Assembly (NCBI GenBank): GCA_964547135.1
Contig: CAZJMK010000002.1
Span: forward strand, 62,001-126,000
Direction of reading: 5' to 3'
Source: JAJXSS01 sp964547135
GTDB lineage: Bacteria > Planctomycetota > Phycisphaerae > Phycisphaerales > Phycisphaeraceae
DNA: 64,000 nt
Shown piece after piece: positions 1 through 8,468 of this stretch (positions are counted from its first letter, which is position 1; each line of letters opens with the position of its first letter). The notes below the pieces were generated by a model that saw nothing but the letters and a program-made list of their open reading frames with translations, did not search any database and was not told where the DNA came from. Position numbers and translations under genes: made by a program.

Positions 1-1500
1 AGAGTGGTGATCAAGGGTTCACGGGTGTATGAGGGACCGTGGTCAAGTTTTACGGGGGTGAAAATTTTTGGTGCGGGGGAGCGAACAGCGAAAACGCATC
101 GGGTGAGGCTGCCACGGGAATGGTTTGTGGGATGTCTGCCGTTTGGGATGTGCAACGAACAGATGCGGGCGTATTACCGGGAAAGCCCGTTTTATGACGT
201 GAACAAGCTGGCCCCCAAACATCGGGAAAAGATGATGCTGCGACGGGGGCTGGTGTTTCAGGATGGCAGGCGTTTGCGGCAGGTTCGGCATAGTTCGCCG
301 GATTTGCTGCAAAGCGATGGGGTGTACTGGTGCGAAGGTGACGGGCGCACGATTCATATTCGACCCTTTGGGGATGTTGAGCCGAGTGGTTGCGTGTGGG
401 AATTCACGGTGCAGGACCAGGTGTTTTGTCCGGATGAAACGGGACTGGGGTTTATTCGCGTCAGGGGATTGACAATCGAACATGCTGCGGATGAGTTTCC
501 GGTATCGTTCAAGGGCGCCCTTTCCAACCATGGCGGACATCATTGGATCATTGAGGATTGCACGGTCAGACAGGCCAATGCGACGGGGATCAATTTGGGC
601 AGTGAATTCTGGCATGCGCTGGCACCGTCGGGGTTGGGGTATGACATCGTTCGACGGAATGTGATTTCGGACTGCGGCGTGTGCGGGTTGGCGGGCATGG
701 GTCACCCGCATCATCACCTGCTGGTGGAGGACAACCTGTTTGAGCGGATCGGCTGGCAGAACTTTGAATGGTGCTGGAACGCGGCATGCACCAAGCTGTA
801 CACGACGCTGGACAGTGTGGTTCGGCGGAATTTGTTTCGTGATTCGCTGGACACATCGGGGGTGTATTTTGACATTGACAACGCCAACACACGGGTGACG
901 GAAAACGTGTTTTTGGACATGCGTACCCCACGGGGCGCGGTGGTGGTGGAAATGTGCACCGAGCCGATTGTGATCGATGGCAATGTGTTTGTGAATATCA
1001 GAAAGGGGGAGGATTTGCCGGGGGTGTTGGCGGGGGGCGAGGTGCTGCGGGCGATCGTGTCGGATGGTGTTACGTTTACGGGGAATGTGGTGGCGGGGGC
1101 GGATGGGCCGGTGTTGCACATCATGATTGACAAACCGCAGCGCGTGGCACAAGGGCGGAGCACGTTGGGGTTGGGGTTTGTGTTTACGGACAACGTGTGT
1201 GTGGACAGCGCGATGATCGCGCATCAGCCTCGGATGGGGAACGTGTTTGATTGCAATGTGTATGACCTGCGCCGCTGCCCGTCGGCGTTTCATGTGAGTG
1301 AATTCGGCCCGCTGCATCATTTGGAAAGTTGGCGGCAGTTCAGCGGACAGGACCAACTGAGCGTGAACGGGGTCGTGCAATGTGAACGCAATGATGACGA
1401 AGGAACGCTCAGGTTGCGTATGACGATGGCGATGCCCAAAGATTCGTTGTGGGGTGGTGAGGTGCGTTTGAAACTGGACCCGAGGGAGTTGGGCAGATAA
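1..1500 (+). CDS. Right-handed parallel beta-helix protein, 5' end outside the window
   Basis: The frame is open to the left edge, so the gene is probably cut at its 5' end; the first in-window start-like codon is GTG at 4. The middle of the protein is built of repeated short strands of the type 'VRRNVISDCGVCGL', 'VEDNLFERIGW', 'VRRNLFRDSLDTSG', 'VTENVFLDM' and 'FTGNVVAGADG', the usual look of a parallel beta-helix (PbH1 repeats). Such folds occur in polysaccharide lyases, epimerases and GH28-like hydrolases; I cannot assign a catalytic family. It heads a plus-strand run with sulfatases, a GH28 protein and uronate-type enzymes, so action on a polysaccharide or oligosaccharide is a reasonable inference. 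No signal peptide can be judged without the true N-terminus. Confidence 0.75.
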   Translation, partial: RVVIKGSRVYEGPWSSFTGVKIFGAGERTAKTHRVRLPREWFVGCLPFGMCNEQMRAYYRESPFYDVNKLAPKHREKMMLRRGLVFQDGRRLRQVRHSSPDLLQSDGVYWCEGDGRTIHIRPFGDVEPSGCVWEFTVQDQVFCPDETGLGFIRVRGLTIEHAADEFPVSFKGALSNHGGHHWIIEDCTVRQANATGINLGSEFWHALAPSGLGYDIVRRNVISDCGVCGLAGMGHPHHHLLVEDNLFERIGWQNFEWCWNAACTKLYTTLDSVVRRNLFRDSLDTSGVYFDIDNANTRVTENVFLDMRTPRGAVVVEMCTEPIVIDGNVFVNIRKGEDLPGVLAGGEVLRAIVSDGVTFTGNVVAGADGPVLHIMIDKPQRVAQGRSTLGLGFVFTDNVCVDSAMIAHQPRMGNVFDCNVYDLRRCPSAFHVSEFGPLHHLESWRQFSGQDQLSVNGVVQCERNDDEGTLRLRMTMAMPKDSLWGGEVRLKLDPRELGR

Positions 1501-1639
1501 GGAGCGTTTTACAGATGAATGTCAATCAATGAACGAAAACGCACTCACCCGACGGGAGAGGGAGTCGTTCAAAGGTGAACAGTCAGGTTCGATGTTCGAC
1601 ATCAATGAGCAAAGTCAAACAGAAAGGACGCAGCGAATC

Positions 1640-2374
1640 ATGAGCATGATGGATTTGAAAAATCGGGTGGCGATTGTCACGGGTGGAAGCAAGGGCATCG
1701 GGGCGGCGACGGCCGGGGCACTGGCGGCGGCGGGGGCGAAGGTGATGATCGCGGCGCGCAAGGTTGAGCCGAGGACGGCGGCAGCGACGGGTTTGGCGGC
1801 GATGGCGTGTGATGTGAGCGACCCGCAGGCCTGTGCAGCGCTGGTGAAAGAAACGATGGCGAAACTGGGGCCGGTGGAGGTGCTGGTGCATTGTGCGGGC
1901 GGGCCGAGCAAGGGACGGATTGGTGATTGCACGGAGGAAGATTGGCAGATGGCATGGCGAACGCATGTCGATTCGACGTTTCATTTGGTACGGGCGGCAC
2001 TGCCGGGGATGAAGCAAAAAGGGGGCGGGTCGGTGGTGCTGGTGGGTTCGGTGGCGGGGGTTCGGGGTATCAAGGGGGCATTTTCATACGGGGTGGCCAA
2101 GGGGGCGGTGGAACAGATGACGCGCATGCTGGCGATGCAACTGGCGGATGATCGCATACGGGTGAATGCGGTCAGCCCGGGCATCATTCGCACGGATTTT
2201 CACGCGGGCATGAGTGAGGAAGTGCGCAAAAACAACATCGACAATCGCATACCGCTGCACCGGGAGGGTTCGCCGGAGGATGTGGCAGCGGCGGTGTGCT
2301 TTCTGATTCAGCATGAATATCTGACGGGCGTGAGTCTGCCGGTGGACGGGGGATTGTGGGCGCGGAATGCGTGA
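1640..2374 (+). CDS. SDR family NAD(P)-dependent oxidoreductase
   Basis: A 244-residue classical short-chain dehydrogenase/reductase. The Rossmann glycine motif TGGSKGIG is at residues 14-21, the conserved NAG-like motif appears as 'VHCAGG' near 83-88, and the catalytic Ser137, Tyr150 and Lys154 are in place (GSVAG, YGVAK). The C-terminus 'LTGVSLPVDGGLW' is typical. I chose ATG 1640 over the longer frame beginning at 1529 because homology starts here and a purine-rich AAAGGA lies about 11 bases upstream. The substrate is not readable from sequence; in this cluster a sugar, uronate or ketodeoxy-acid intermediate is likely. The next gene starts 200 bases downstream after a short GGGGCTGGGA-type repeat. 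Confidence 0.85.
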   Translation: MSMMDLKNRVAIVTGGSKGIGAATAGALAAAGAKVMIAARKVEPRTAAATGLAAMACDVSDPQACAALVKETMAKLGPVEVLVHCAGGPSKGRIGDCTEEDWQMAWRTHVDSTFHLVRAALPGMKQKGGGSVVLVGSVAGVRGIKGAFSYGVAKGAVEQMTRMLAMQLADDRIRVNAVSPGIIRTDFHAGMSEEVRKNNIDNRIPLHREGSPEDVAAAVCFLIQHEYLTGVSLPVDGGLWARNA

Positions 2375-2574
2375 TGAATCAACACGCAATAACCGCGCGA
2401 GCAAAGTAAAAAAATTAACGATGAGGTACCCATAGAAGGGGCTGGGAACTGGGGGCTAGGGGCTGGGCAAAACAAGCAACACCAGCAGACCAGCGGGGCT
2501 TGCAGTGACTTGCATTCAACCAACCGGGGCATTGATGATTCATGCGTTCAATGTTTATTAAGGTGGAAACCCAT

Positions 2575-3486
2575 ATGAAAAAAGCGTACCCCTGGCGTGG
2601 TGTGTTTGCGATTCCGATGACTCCGTTTGACGATGCGGACCGGATCGATGCGGAGGTGTTGCGGGCGGAGATCGAGTTTTGCATTGAGGCCGGCGTGGGC
2701 GGATTGTGTACGCCGGTGATGGTGAGCGAATTCGATGCGTTGTCGGAGGAGGAACGTCGGCTGATGGTGAAGTTGCCGATCGAGGCGGCAAGGGGTCGTG
2801 TACCGGTGATCGCGTGCTGCTCCGCGGTGAACACGCCGTTGGCGGTGAGTTATGCGCGGTTTGCGGAGGAGTCGGGGGCGGATGGTTTGATTGCGATGCC
2901 GCCGTTCACGATGCGGCGGTGGGACTTTGCATCGGTGCGGGACTATTTTCGGGCGATTGCGGAGGCGACGACGCTGCCGGTGATGATTCAGAACGCGCCG
3001 CTGCATGGATTGGCCCTGGCGGTGGACGAGGTGATTCAGATGTGTCAGACGATTGAACGGGTGTGCTGGGTGAAGGAGGAGGCCCCGCCGCCACCGCAGG
3101 CGGTGACCGCTTTGTTGTCGCGCAAGTGTTCAGCGATTGTGGGGCTGATGACCGGGCATGGGGGCATGTACCTGCCGACGGATCACGCACGGGGTGCAGC
3201 GGGCATCATCACCGCCTGTCAGTTTGCCGACCTGTTGCAACGGCTGTGGGTGTTGCTGGAAACGGGGCGCGATGAGGATGCGCGTGACATGCACGAAAAA
3301 ATGTTGCCGGCACTCATCCTTGAACAACTGCTGGGTCGGCGATACTGCAAACACGTCATGATGCGACGGGGCATTTTCCGCAATGACCGGGTGCGCGGCG
3401 TGGGCAAAGCAGTGAGCAGCGATGATCAACGTGAAATGGACCGGGTGTGGGAACGATTGCAGCCGCTTTTGCAAAGCAAGGGGTGA
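2575..3486 (+). CDS. DapA/N-acetylneuraminate lyase family aldolase or dehydratase
   Basis: A 303-residue protein of the class I Schiff-base (DHDPS/NAL) family: 'FAIPMTPFDD' at the N-terminus, then the TIM-barrel strands of the family. Lys167 in 'VCWVKEEA' is the expected Schiff-base lysine. The family tyrosine normally in a 'YNxP' motif on the preceding strand is replaced by Gln139 ('VMIQNAP'), and the usual GTTGE-like substrate loop reads 'TPVMVSEF'. This argues against diaminopimelate synthesis and for a divergent lyase or dehydratase acting on a sugar acid. Start ATG 2575 is supported by AAGGTGG 8 bases upstream. It lies between the SDR and a UxuA-like gene in the polysaccharide cluster. 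Confidence 0.85.
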   Translation: MKKAYPWRGVFAIPMTPFDDADRIDAEVLRAEIEFCIEAGVGGLCTPVMVSEFDALSEEERRLMVKLPIEAARGRVPVIACCSAVNTPLAVSYARFAEESGADGLIAMPPFTMRRWDFASVRDYFRAIAEATTLPVMIQNAPLHGLALAVDEVIQMCQTIERVCWVKEEAPPPPQAVTALLSRKCSAIVGLMTGHGGMYLPTDHARGAAGIITACQFADLLQRLWVLLETGRDEDARDMHEKMLPALILEQLLGRRYCKHVMMRRGIFRNDRVRGVGKAVSSDDQREMDRVWERLQPLLQSKG

Positions 3487-3549
3487 GTGCCGTGAACATG
3501 GTCAATCAACAGGATCACCACCTTCCGTGGTAGCGCACCCTTGCATGAC

Positions 3550-3607
3550 GCCCTCACCCCTGCCCCCGCCACGGCGAGGTCTTCGACTCTCCCGGAGGGA
3601 GAGGGGG
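3550..3607 (+). repeat. CCCTCACC...CTCTCCC/GGGAGAGGG dispersed palindrome
   Basis: One copy of the commonest dispersed repeat in the window: a GCCCTCACCC arm followed by the hairpin CTCTCCC-GGA-GGGAGAG. Here the two parts are separated by 'CACGGCGAGGTCTTCGA', as in the copy at 47175-47233. It fills the gap upstream of the UxuA-like gene. Confidence 0.85.
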
Positions 3608-3653
3608 CGAATCATGGCAATCGAATGCAAACCACCTGCATGTGAGGTCGCAC

Positions 3654-4673
3654 ATGAAGCCGACGTTTCGACTGAAAAGTTTGGACCAGGCAACGCTGTT
3701 GCGTATTCGGCAACTGGGCGTGAGGCATGTGTGTCTGCTGGCGAATTGCCGATTGGACGCAGACGCGCCGACGGCCGGCTGGGGCATGCGGAATATCGAT
3801 TTTGATCGAGCGACATTGATGATGGTCAGGGAACGATTGGCCAGGCATGATTTGCAGTTGAGTGCGGTGTACCTGAGCAAGCTCGACAGCGCAGGTTTGC
3901 TGCTGGGGGAAGCGGGTTGGCAAAAAGAATTGGAGTCAGTGGCAGCCATGGTGGCAGCGGCGGGTGCGGCGGGTGTGCCGAGGGTGGAGTACAGCCTGCT
4001 CGCGTCGGCGGTGGTGCGATGTCGGGGGCATGAGCCGACGGGGTATTTCAAGGTGGGCGATGGTCGGGGTGGTGCGGTGCGGACACACTTTGATGCGACG
4101 TTGGCAGTCGGCGGTGATGATGGAAGTGTGATCAGCAGTGAACAGATGTGGGAGCGGATTGAGCGATTTGTGCGACACATCGTGCCGGTGGCGGAAGCGC
4201 ATCGTGTGATGTTGGCTTGTCACCCGGATGACCCGCCGACGGAGATGTTGTGGGGACAGCGACATGTGCTGCATCGGCCGGCAGGGTTGCGACGGCTGCT
4301 GGCGCTGCATGATTCGCCGTGGCATGGATTGTTGTATTGCTGCGGGACGATGGCGGAGGCTGGGGTCGATGTGGCGGAAGGTTTGCGCACGTTTTTACGG
4401 ATGGGCCGGGTGTTCGATGTGGACCTGCGTAATGTGCATGGCACGGTGCCCTGTTATCAGGAAGATTTCATCAACAGCGGTCAACTGGATGTCGCGGGGT
4501 TGGTGCGACTATTGGCAGAGCATCGGTACGAAGGGTTGATATCGATTGATCATGTGCCGACGCTGGCGGGGGATGATGATCAGTGGGTGGGGCAGGCCTG
4601 GTCACTGGGCTACCTGCAGGCACTGGTGGATCAGGCGGTGATGCCCACGGCGGAAACATGGAAAAAGGATTGA
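3654..4673 (+). CDS. Mannonate dehydratase-like (UxuA family) sugar-acid dehydratase
   Basis: About 339 residues with the hallmarks of the UxuA mannonate dehydratase family: 'MLACHPDDPP' in the middle, 'CCGTMAEAGVDV', 'VDLRNVHGTV', 'FINSGQLDVAGLVRLL' and 'ISIDHVPTLAGDD' near the C-terminus. The Cys-His-Asp metal-site strands are therefore visible. UxuA converts D-mannonate to 2-keto-3-deoxygluconate in uronate catabolism; this divergent member could use mannonate or a related aldonate. ATG 3654 is preferred over GTG 3642 because GAGG sits 6 bases upstream. It ends three bases before the sulfatase start, so the two are probably co-transcribed. A sugar-phosphate isomerase-like TIM barrel of other specificity is the alternative. 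Confidence 0.8.
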   Translation: MKPTFRLKSLDQATLLRIRQLGVRHVCLLANCRLDADAPTAGWGMRNIDFDRATLMMVRERLARHDLQLSAVYLSKLDSAGLLLGEAGWQKELESVAAMVAAAGAAGVPRVEYSLLASAVVRCRGHEPTGYFKVGDGRGGAVRTHFDATLAVGGDDGSVISSEQMWERIERFVRHIVPVAEAHRVMLACHPDDPPTEMLWGQRHVLHRPAGLRRLLALHDSPWHGLLYCCGTMAEAGVDVAEGLRTFLRMGRVFDVDLRNVHGTVPCYQEDFINSGQLDVAGLVRLLAEHRYEGLISIDHVPTLAGDDDQWVGQAWSLGYLQALVDQAVMPTAETWKKD

Positions 4674-4676
4674 ACC

Positions 4677-6029
4677 ATGAAGTGCCCGAACATTTTGTTT
4701 TTGATGAGCGATGAACACCGTGCGGATGTGAGCGGGTTTGAGGGGAACAAGGTGGTGCGTACGCCTTGCCTGGATCGATTGGCGGAGACGGGGGTTCGCT
4801 TTTCACACTGTTATGCACCGTCGCCGGTGTGTGTGCCGGGCAGGCAGGCGATGATGGCTGGGCGATATTGTCATTCGCTGGGCGTGCTGGGTTTTTGGGA
4901 CGACCTGCACCCGTTTGAGATGACGTTTGCAAGACGGTTTGCGCAACATGGGTATCGCACGGTGTGTTGCGGGAAACTGCATCATCATGGGCAGGACCAG
5001 ATGCAGGGCTGGACGCATCGCCCGGTGGGGGATTTGAGCGTGGCAGCGCGATACGTGGAAGGACGGGTGGCATGTGAGCATGACCGACCCCCGGCAGAGG
5101 CGGGCACGGGGAAATGGTCGATGCAAAAGGAAGTCGAACGGGCGGGGGTGGGCGATGGGCCTTGCCAGATTTTCGATGCGGCTGCGGTGGACGGGGCGAT
5201 TCGATTCATATACGAGCATTTCAATTCGTCAGCTTACGATCGACCGCAGCGTCATCAGCCGATGTTGTTGAAGGTGAGTTTGATTCAGCCGCATTACCCG
5301 TTTTTCACGGATCAGGCGAAGTTTGATTATTACCTGAATCGTGTGCCGGTGTTTGATGAAAAGGCACCGGCAGAGCCGTTGTGTCAAAAGCATCGCAAGT
5401 CGTTGGTGCAGGCGACGGCCAGGGAACGTCGGCGGGCGACGGCAGCGTACTACGGCATGATCGAAACCATCGATCAGCAATTTCAACGGGTGATCGATGC
5501 ACTGCATCAGGTCGGACAGAGCCTGGACGATTGGATCGTGATTTACACCAGCGACCACGGCGAAATGCTGGGGCAACACGGGCTGTGGGAAAAGAACAGT
5601 TTTTTTGAGGCAAGTGTTCGTGTGCCACTGGTCATGCGCTGGCCGGGAATACTGCCCGCGGGAATGTCGGTGGAGCAGAATGTGAACCTGATCGATTTGT
5701 TTGCGACGTTGTGCGAACTGGCGGGCATCAGCGTGCCCGAAGGGTTGGACAGTCGCAGTTTTGTGCCGCTGATTCGGGGGGATGGCGGTTCGTGGGAGAA
5801 CGTGACGTTGAGTTGGGAATCGCAATCCAAGGGCGTGATGGTGAAGCAGGATGAGTTTAAGTACATGACGTTCGGGGATGGTACGCCGGAGGTGTTTTTT
5901 GATTTGGCGACGGACCCCGGCGAAACGAGGAATGGGGTGAATGATGTGCGTTATGCGGAGGTATTAAAGTCGCTGCGACAGCGCGAGGCACGGGTGCGAG
6001 AACAGGTGAACGCGGGGAAAAGAATGTGA
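4677..6029 (+). CDS. Type I sulfatase, no signal peptide
   Basis: A 450-residue alkaline-phosphatase-superfamily sulfatase. The N-terminal 'PNILFLMSDEHRADV' carries the metal-binding aspartate, and the formylglycine signature C52-V-P-G-R56 followed by 'QAMMAG' is intact, so maturation by an FGE-type enzyme or anaerobic maturase is needed. 'YTSDHGEMLGQHG' near residue 290 is the second metal-binding motif. The chain starts directly with the catalytic domain, with no signal peptide, so it should act in the cytoplasm on imported oligosaccharides or monosaccharides. It follows the UxuA-like gene by 3 bases and overlaps the next gene by 4 bases. The target sulfate ester cannot be read from sequence. 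Confidence 0.92.
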   Translation: MKCPNILFLMSDEHRADVSGFEGNKVVRTPCLDRLAETGVRFSHCYAPSPVCVPGRQAMMAGRYCHSLGVLGFWDDLHPFEMTFARRFAQHGYRTVCCGKLHHHGQDQMQGWTHRPVGDLSVAARYVEGRVACEHDRPPAEAGTGKWSMQKEVERAGVGDGPCQIFDAAAVDGAIRFIYEHFNSSAYDRPQRHQPMLLKVSLIQPHYPFFTDQAKFDYYLNRVPVFDEKAPAEPLCQKHRKSLVQATARERRRATAAYYGMIETIDQQFQRVIDALHQVGQSLDDWIVIYTSDHGEMLGQHGLWEKNSFFEASVRVPLVMRWPGILPAGMSVEQNVNLIDLFATLCELAGISVPEGLDSRSFVPLIRGDGGSWENVTLSWESQSKGVMVKQDEFKYMTFGDGTPEVFFDLATDPGETRNGVNDVRYAEVLKSLRQREARVREQVNAGKRM

Positions 6030-7306
6030 GCCGATTCAGCATACGCCGGGATGAAGATGGATGGGGCTTTGTCACCCCGCAGGGAAAGCGAACGTACCTG
6101 CAGGGTATCAATCACCTGGAAACCGTATTTCAGGGTCAGACAATCGAAGGAAGTGCAGGCGAGATTCAACGACGGTGCGAGGAAGTGCAGCATCATTTGC
6201 GAAGGTGGGGGTTCAACTGTCTGGGCAGTGGTTTAGCACCAAGGTTTGTACAACGATGGTTTGCTGATTGGCCGTATATGGCTGAGGTGGATGTGACGAC
6301 GAATTCGCACTGGCTGACACCAGGGCGATTCGTGTACCCGGATGTGTTTACACCGGCGTTTGCGCAGCGGGTTGGCGAACAGGTCGGCAAGGTGTGTCGT
6401 GAAGTCGCGGGTGACCCGCAATGCGTGGGCTATTACTGGACGGATACACCGCAGTGGGACCTGGATCGAGCACAAGCGACGCGTGGTACGGATTGGGTCA
6501 CCGCCGTTCGCAGACTATCGGCAGAGGCAGCGGGCAAGCAGGACTATATTCAGTGGTTGCTGCAAAAATATGGATCACTGGATCAACTCAACCGGGCCTA
6601 CGGCACGGCATTTCGGGAACGAACCGACCTGCTTGCAAGCCCGTTGTTCACGCTGGACCGCCATCGTCCGCAAATACGTGATGACGATCTGTCGTATTTG
6701 GGACGGATCGCAGCAAAGCTGTACCAAATCATCGCCCGTGCGTTTGATGAACATGACCGTGACGCTCTGCAGCTTGGGGAACGTTATAAAGCCAACGATC
6801 ATCCGCCGGAGGTGTTGTGGGCTGCGGCAAGGTATGCGGATGTATTGTCGGTTCAACCCGGCCCGTGCTGCGGGCCTGCGCCGGGGCCGGGGTGTGATGA
6901 ATTGATTTTTGATACGAACTATTTCCGGAAGCTGCACGAAATCACAGGCAAGCCTGTACTGGTGTCGGATCATCAGGTGAGTTTTCCGTCAACAGATTCG
7001 CCCATCACGCTCTGGCATCAAATGCCCACGCAAGCTGCGGCTGCGAAGGCGGAGGCGAATTTTCAAACGGCGGCCGCACGGTTGAACTTTGTGGTTGGTT
7101 ATCAGCGCTGTCAATACATGGATCGTTATGACCCAGCCCGCGGACTGACCAAACGCGGACTGGTGAATGAACAATTGCTACCGCATGAAACCCTGGTGCA
7201 GCAATTGCAATTGGCTCATGATGAAGTTCAAACCATTCGCAGTCGGGCGGATGGGCAACAAGGGTGTCGAATTGTCGGGTCAACAGAGGACAATCGCAGT
7301 GAATGA
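6026..7306 (+). CDS. TIM-barrel glycoside hydrolase-like protein (agarase/GH42-like)
   Basis: A 426-residue protein whose N-terminus 'GWGFVTPQGKRTYLQGINH' followed by 'LRRWGFNCLG' resembles the opening of agarase-type and other clan-A (beta/alpha)8 hydrolases. 'CVGYYWTDTPQWD' occupies the place where such enzymes carry their acid/base motif (usually with a glutamate); here the residues are T-D-T-P, so the catalytic assignment is uncertain. 'PVLVSDHQVSFPS' may be the nucleophile strand, again without an obvious glutamate. The GTG start overlaps the sulfatase stop (GTGA), strong evidence for translational coupling. No signal peptide is visible. It could be a hydrolase of unusual chemistry or a non-hydrolytic relative. 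Confidence 0.6.
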   Translation: MSRFSIRRDEDGWGFVTPQGKRTYLQGINHLETVFQGQTIEGSAGEIQRRCEEVQHHLRRWGFNCLGSGLAPRFVQRWFADWPYMAEVDVTTNSHWLTPGRFVYPDVFTPAFAQRVGEQVGKVCREVAGDPQCVGYYWTDTPQWDLDRAQATRGTDWVTAVRRLSAEAAGKQDYIQWLLQKYGSLDQLNRAYGTAFRERTDLLASPLFTLDRHRPQIRDDDLSYLGRIAAKLYQIIARAFDEHDRDALQLGERYKANDHPPEVLWAAARYADVLSVQPGPCCGPAPGPGCDELIFDTNYFRKLHEITGKPVLVSDHQVSFPSTDSPITLWHQMPTQAAAAKAEANFQTAAARLNFVVGYQRCQYMDRYDPARGLTKRGLVNEQLLPHETLVQQLQLAHDEVQTIRSRADGQQGCRIVGSTEDNRSE

Positions 7307-8468
7307 TCGCATTGAAAAAGTCGAAGCAATGATGATTCGCATACCACGCGACACCCCGTACCTGGGCAAGTTGGAAAAGGGGGTAAAGGTGACCGCGCAG
7401 GGGTATTTTGTGCGCCCGGGCAATCGCAGTGTGTATTCGATTCACGATCAATCGCTGCTGGTGAAAATCACCACCGAGTCGGGCGTCGTCGGCTGGGGGG
7501 AGTGTGTGGCCTTTGTCGCACCGCAGGCACCGCTGGCGTTCATTGAAGAAGTGCTTGGGCCGTTGGTGGTCGGGCGGCAGGTTTGCACGCCGGCGGTGAT
7601 TTACCATGAGTTGTACGACCTGATGCGGGTGCGCGGTTTCTTCGGCGGCGACTATCACGATGCCCTGGCAGCGATCGACATCGCGTTGTGGGATGCGTTT
7701 GGCAAACAGGTCGGTCAGCCGTTGTGCAACCTGCTGGGCGGGGCGTCGAGTCAAGTGATCAAGGCGTATGTGTCGGGGTTGCCGATGCCGACGCTGGAGG
7801 AGCGCGTGACCCTTGCCGGGCAGTGGCAGGCACGAGGGTTTGATGCGATCAAGTTCGCGGCTGCGGTGGCGCATGAAGGCACGGTGAAGGAAATGCAGGC
7901 CTTGCGACAGGGACTGGGCGCGGGGATGAAAATCATGTGCGACATGCACTGGAAGCACAGCGCTGCTGAGGCAATTGCACTGATTGATCAGATGAATGAA
8001 TTTGCTTTGTGTGTCGCCGAGGCGCCCTGCCGACCGGAGGATGTGCAAGGTCAGGCAAAGGTGGCGGCAGCGGTGCGATGCCCGGTGGGTATCGGCGAAG
8101 AATTGCGCACGGTGTTTGAATTTCTGCCACGGTTTGAACGACGCGCCGTCGGCGTAGCGCAGCCGGAAATGGGGCGAACGGGCGTCACCAGTTTCATGGA
8201 AATCGGTCAACTGGCGCGGGCGTTTGGTTGTCCGCTGATGCCTCATGCGAGCATCGGCATCGGGTTGTTTCAGGCAGCGAGCCTGCATGCGGCTGCGGCG
8301 CTTTGCGATGTGCCGTATCACGAATATCAGCATTCGATTTTCGACAAAAACCTTGGTTATGTGAAAACCGACATGCGCTGCGAGCAGGGATATTTTCATT
8401 TGCCGACGGGGCCGGGGGTTGGAGCGGAACCGACGGAAGCGGCGCTTGCGTGTTGCATCAAGCCATGA
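7299..8468 (+). CDS. Mandelate racemase/muconate lactonizing enzyme family sugar-acid dehydratase
   Basis: A 389-residue enolase-superfamily protein. The N-terminal capping domain ends in 'VKITTESGVVGWGECV', followed by the barrel with metal ligands Asp215 ('MCDMHWKH'), Glu241 ('VAEAPCRPED') and Glu267 ('GIGEEL'), a candidate catalytic His316 ('MPHASIG') and Lys185 at the end of the second strand. Members dehydrate aldonic or aldaric acids to 2-keto-3-deoxy acids, which suits the DapA-family and UxuA-like neighbours. I chose GTG 7299: AGAGGA lies 8 bases upstream and the protein begins 'VNDRIEKVEAM' as in the family. It overlaps the previous gene by 8 bases and the next by 4. Confidence 0.87.
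   Translation: MNDRIEKVEAMMIRIPRDTPYLGKLEKGVKVTAQGYFVRPGNRSVYSIHDQSLLVKITTESGVVGWGECVAFVAPQAPLAFIEEVLGPLVVGRQVCTPAVIYHELYDLMRVRGFFGGDYHDALAAIDIALWDAFGKQVGQPLCNLLGGASSQVIKAYVSGLPMPTLEERVTLAGQWQARGFDAIKFAAAVAHEGTVKEMQALRQGLGAGMKIMCDMHWKHSAAEAIALIDQMNEFALCVAEAPCRPEDVQGQAKVAAAVRCPVGIGEELRTVFEFLPRFERRAVGVAQPEMGRTGVTSFMEIGQLARAFGCPLMPHASIGIGLFQAASLHAAAALCDVPYHEYQHSIFDKNLGYVKTDMRCEQGYFHLPTGPGVGAEPTEAALACCIKP

Noticed and set aside
43..1380. Long minus-strand frame opposite the beta-helix gene, and similar long opposite-strand frames at 7005-8483, 48003-49805 and 57481-60012
   Set aside because: They are shadows of well-supported genes on the plus strand, His/Arg-rich with no domain, and arise from the high GC content.
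3422..3805. Plus-strand frame across the 3550 repeat
   Set aside because: It overlaps the end of the DapA-family gene and the start of the UxuA-like gene and consists largely of repeat-encoded residues.
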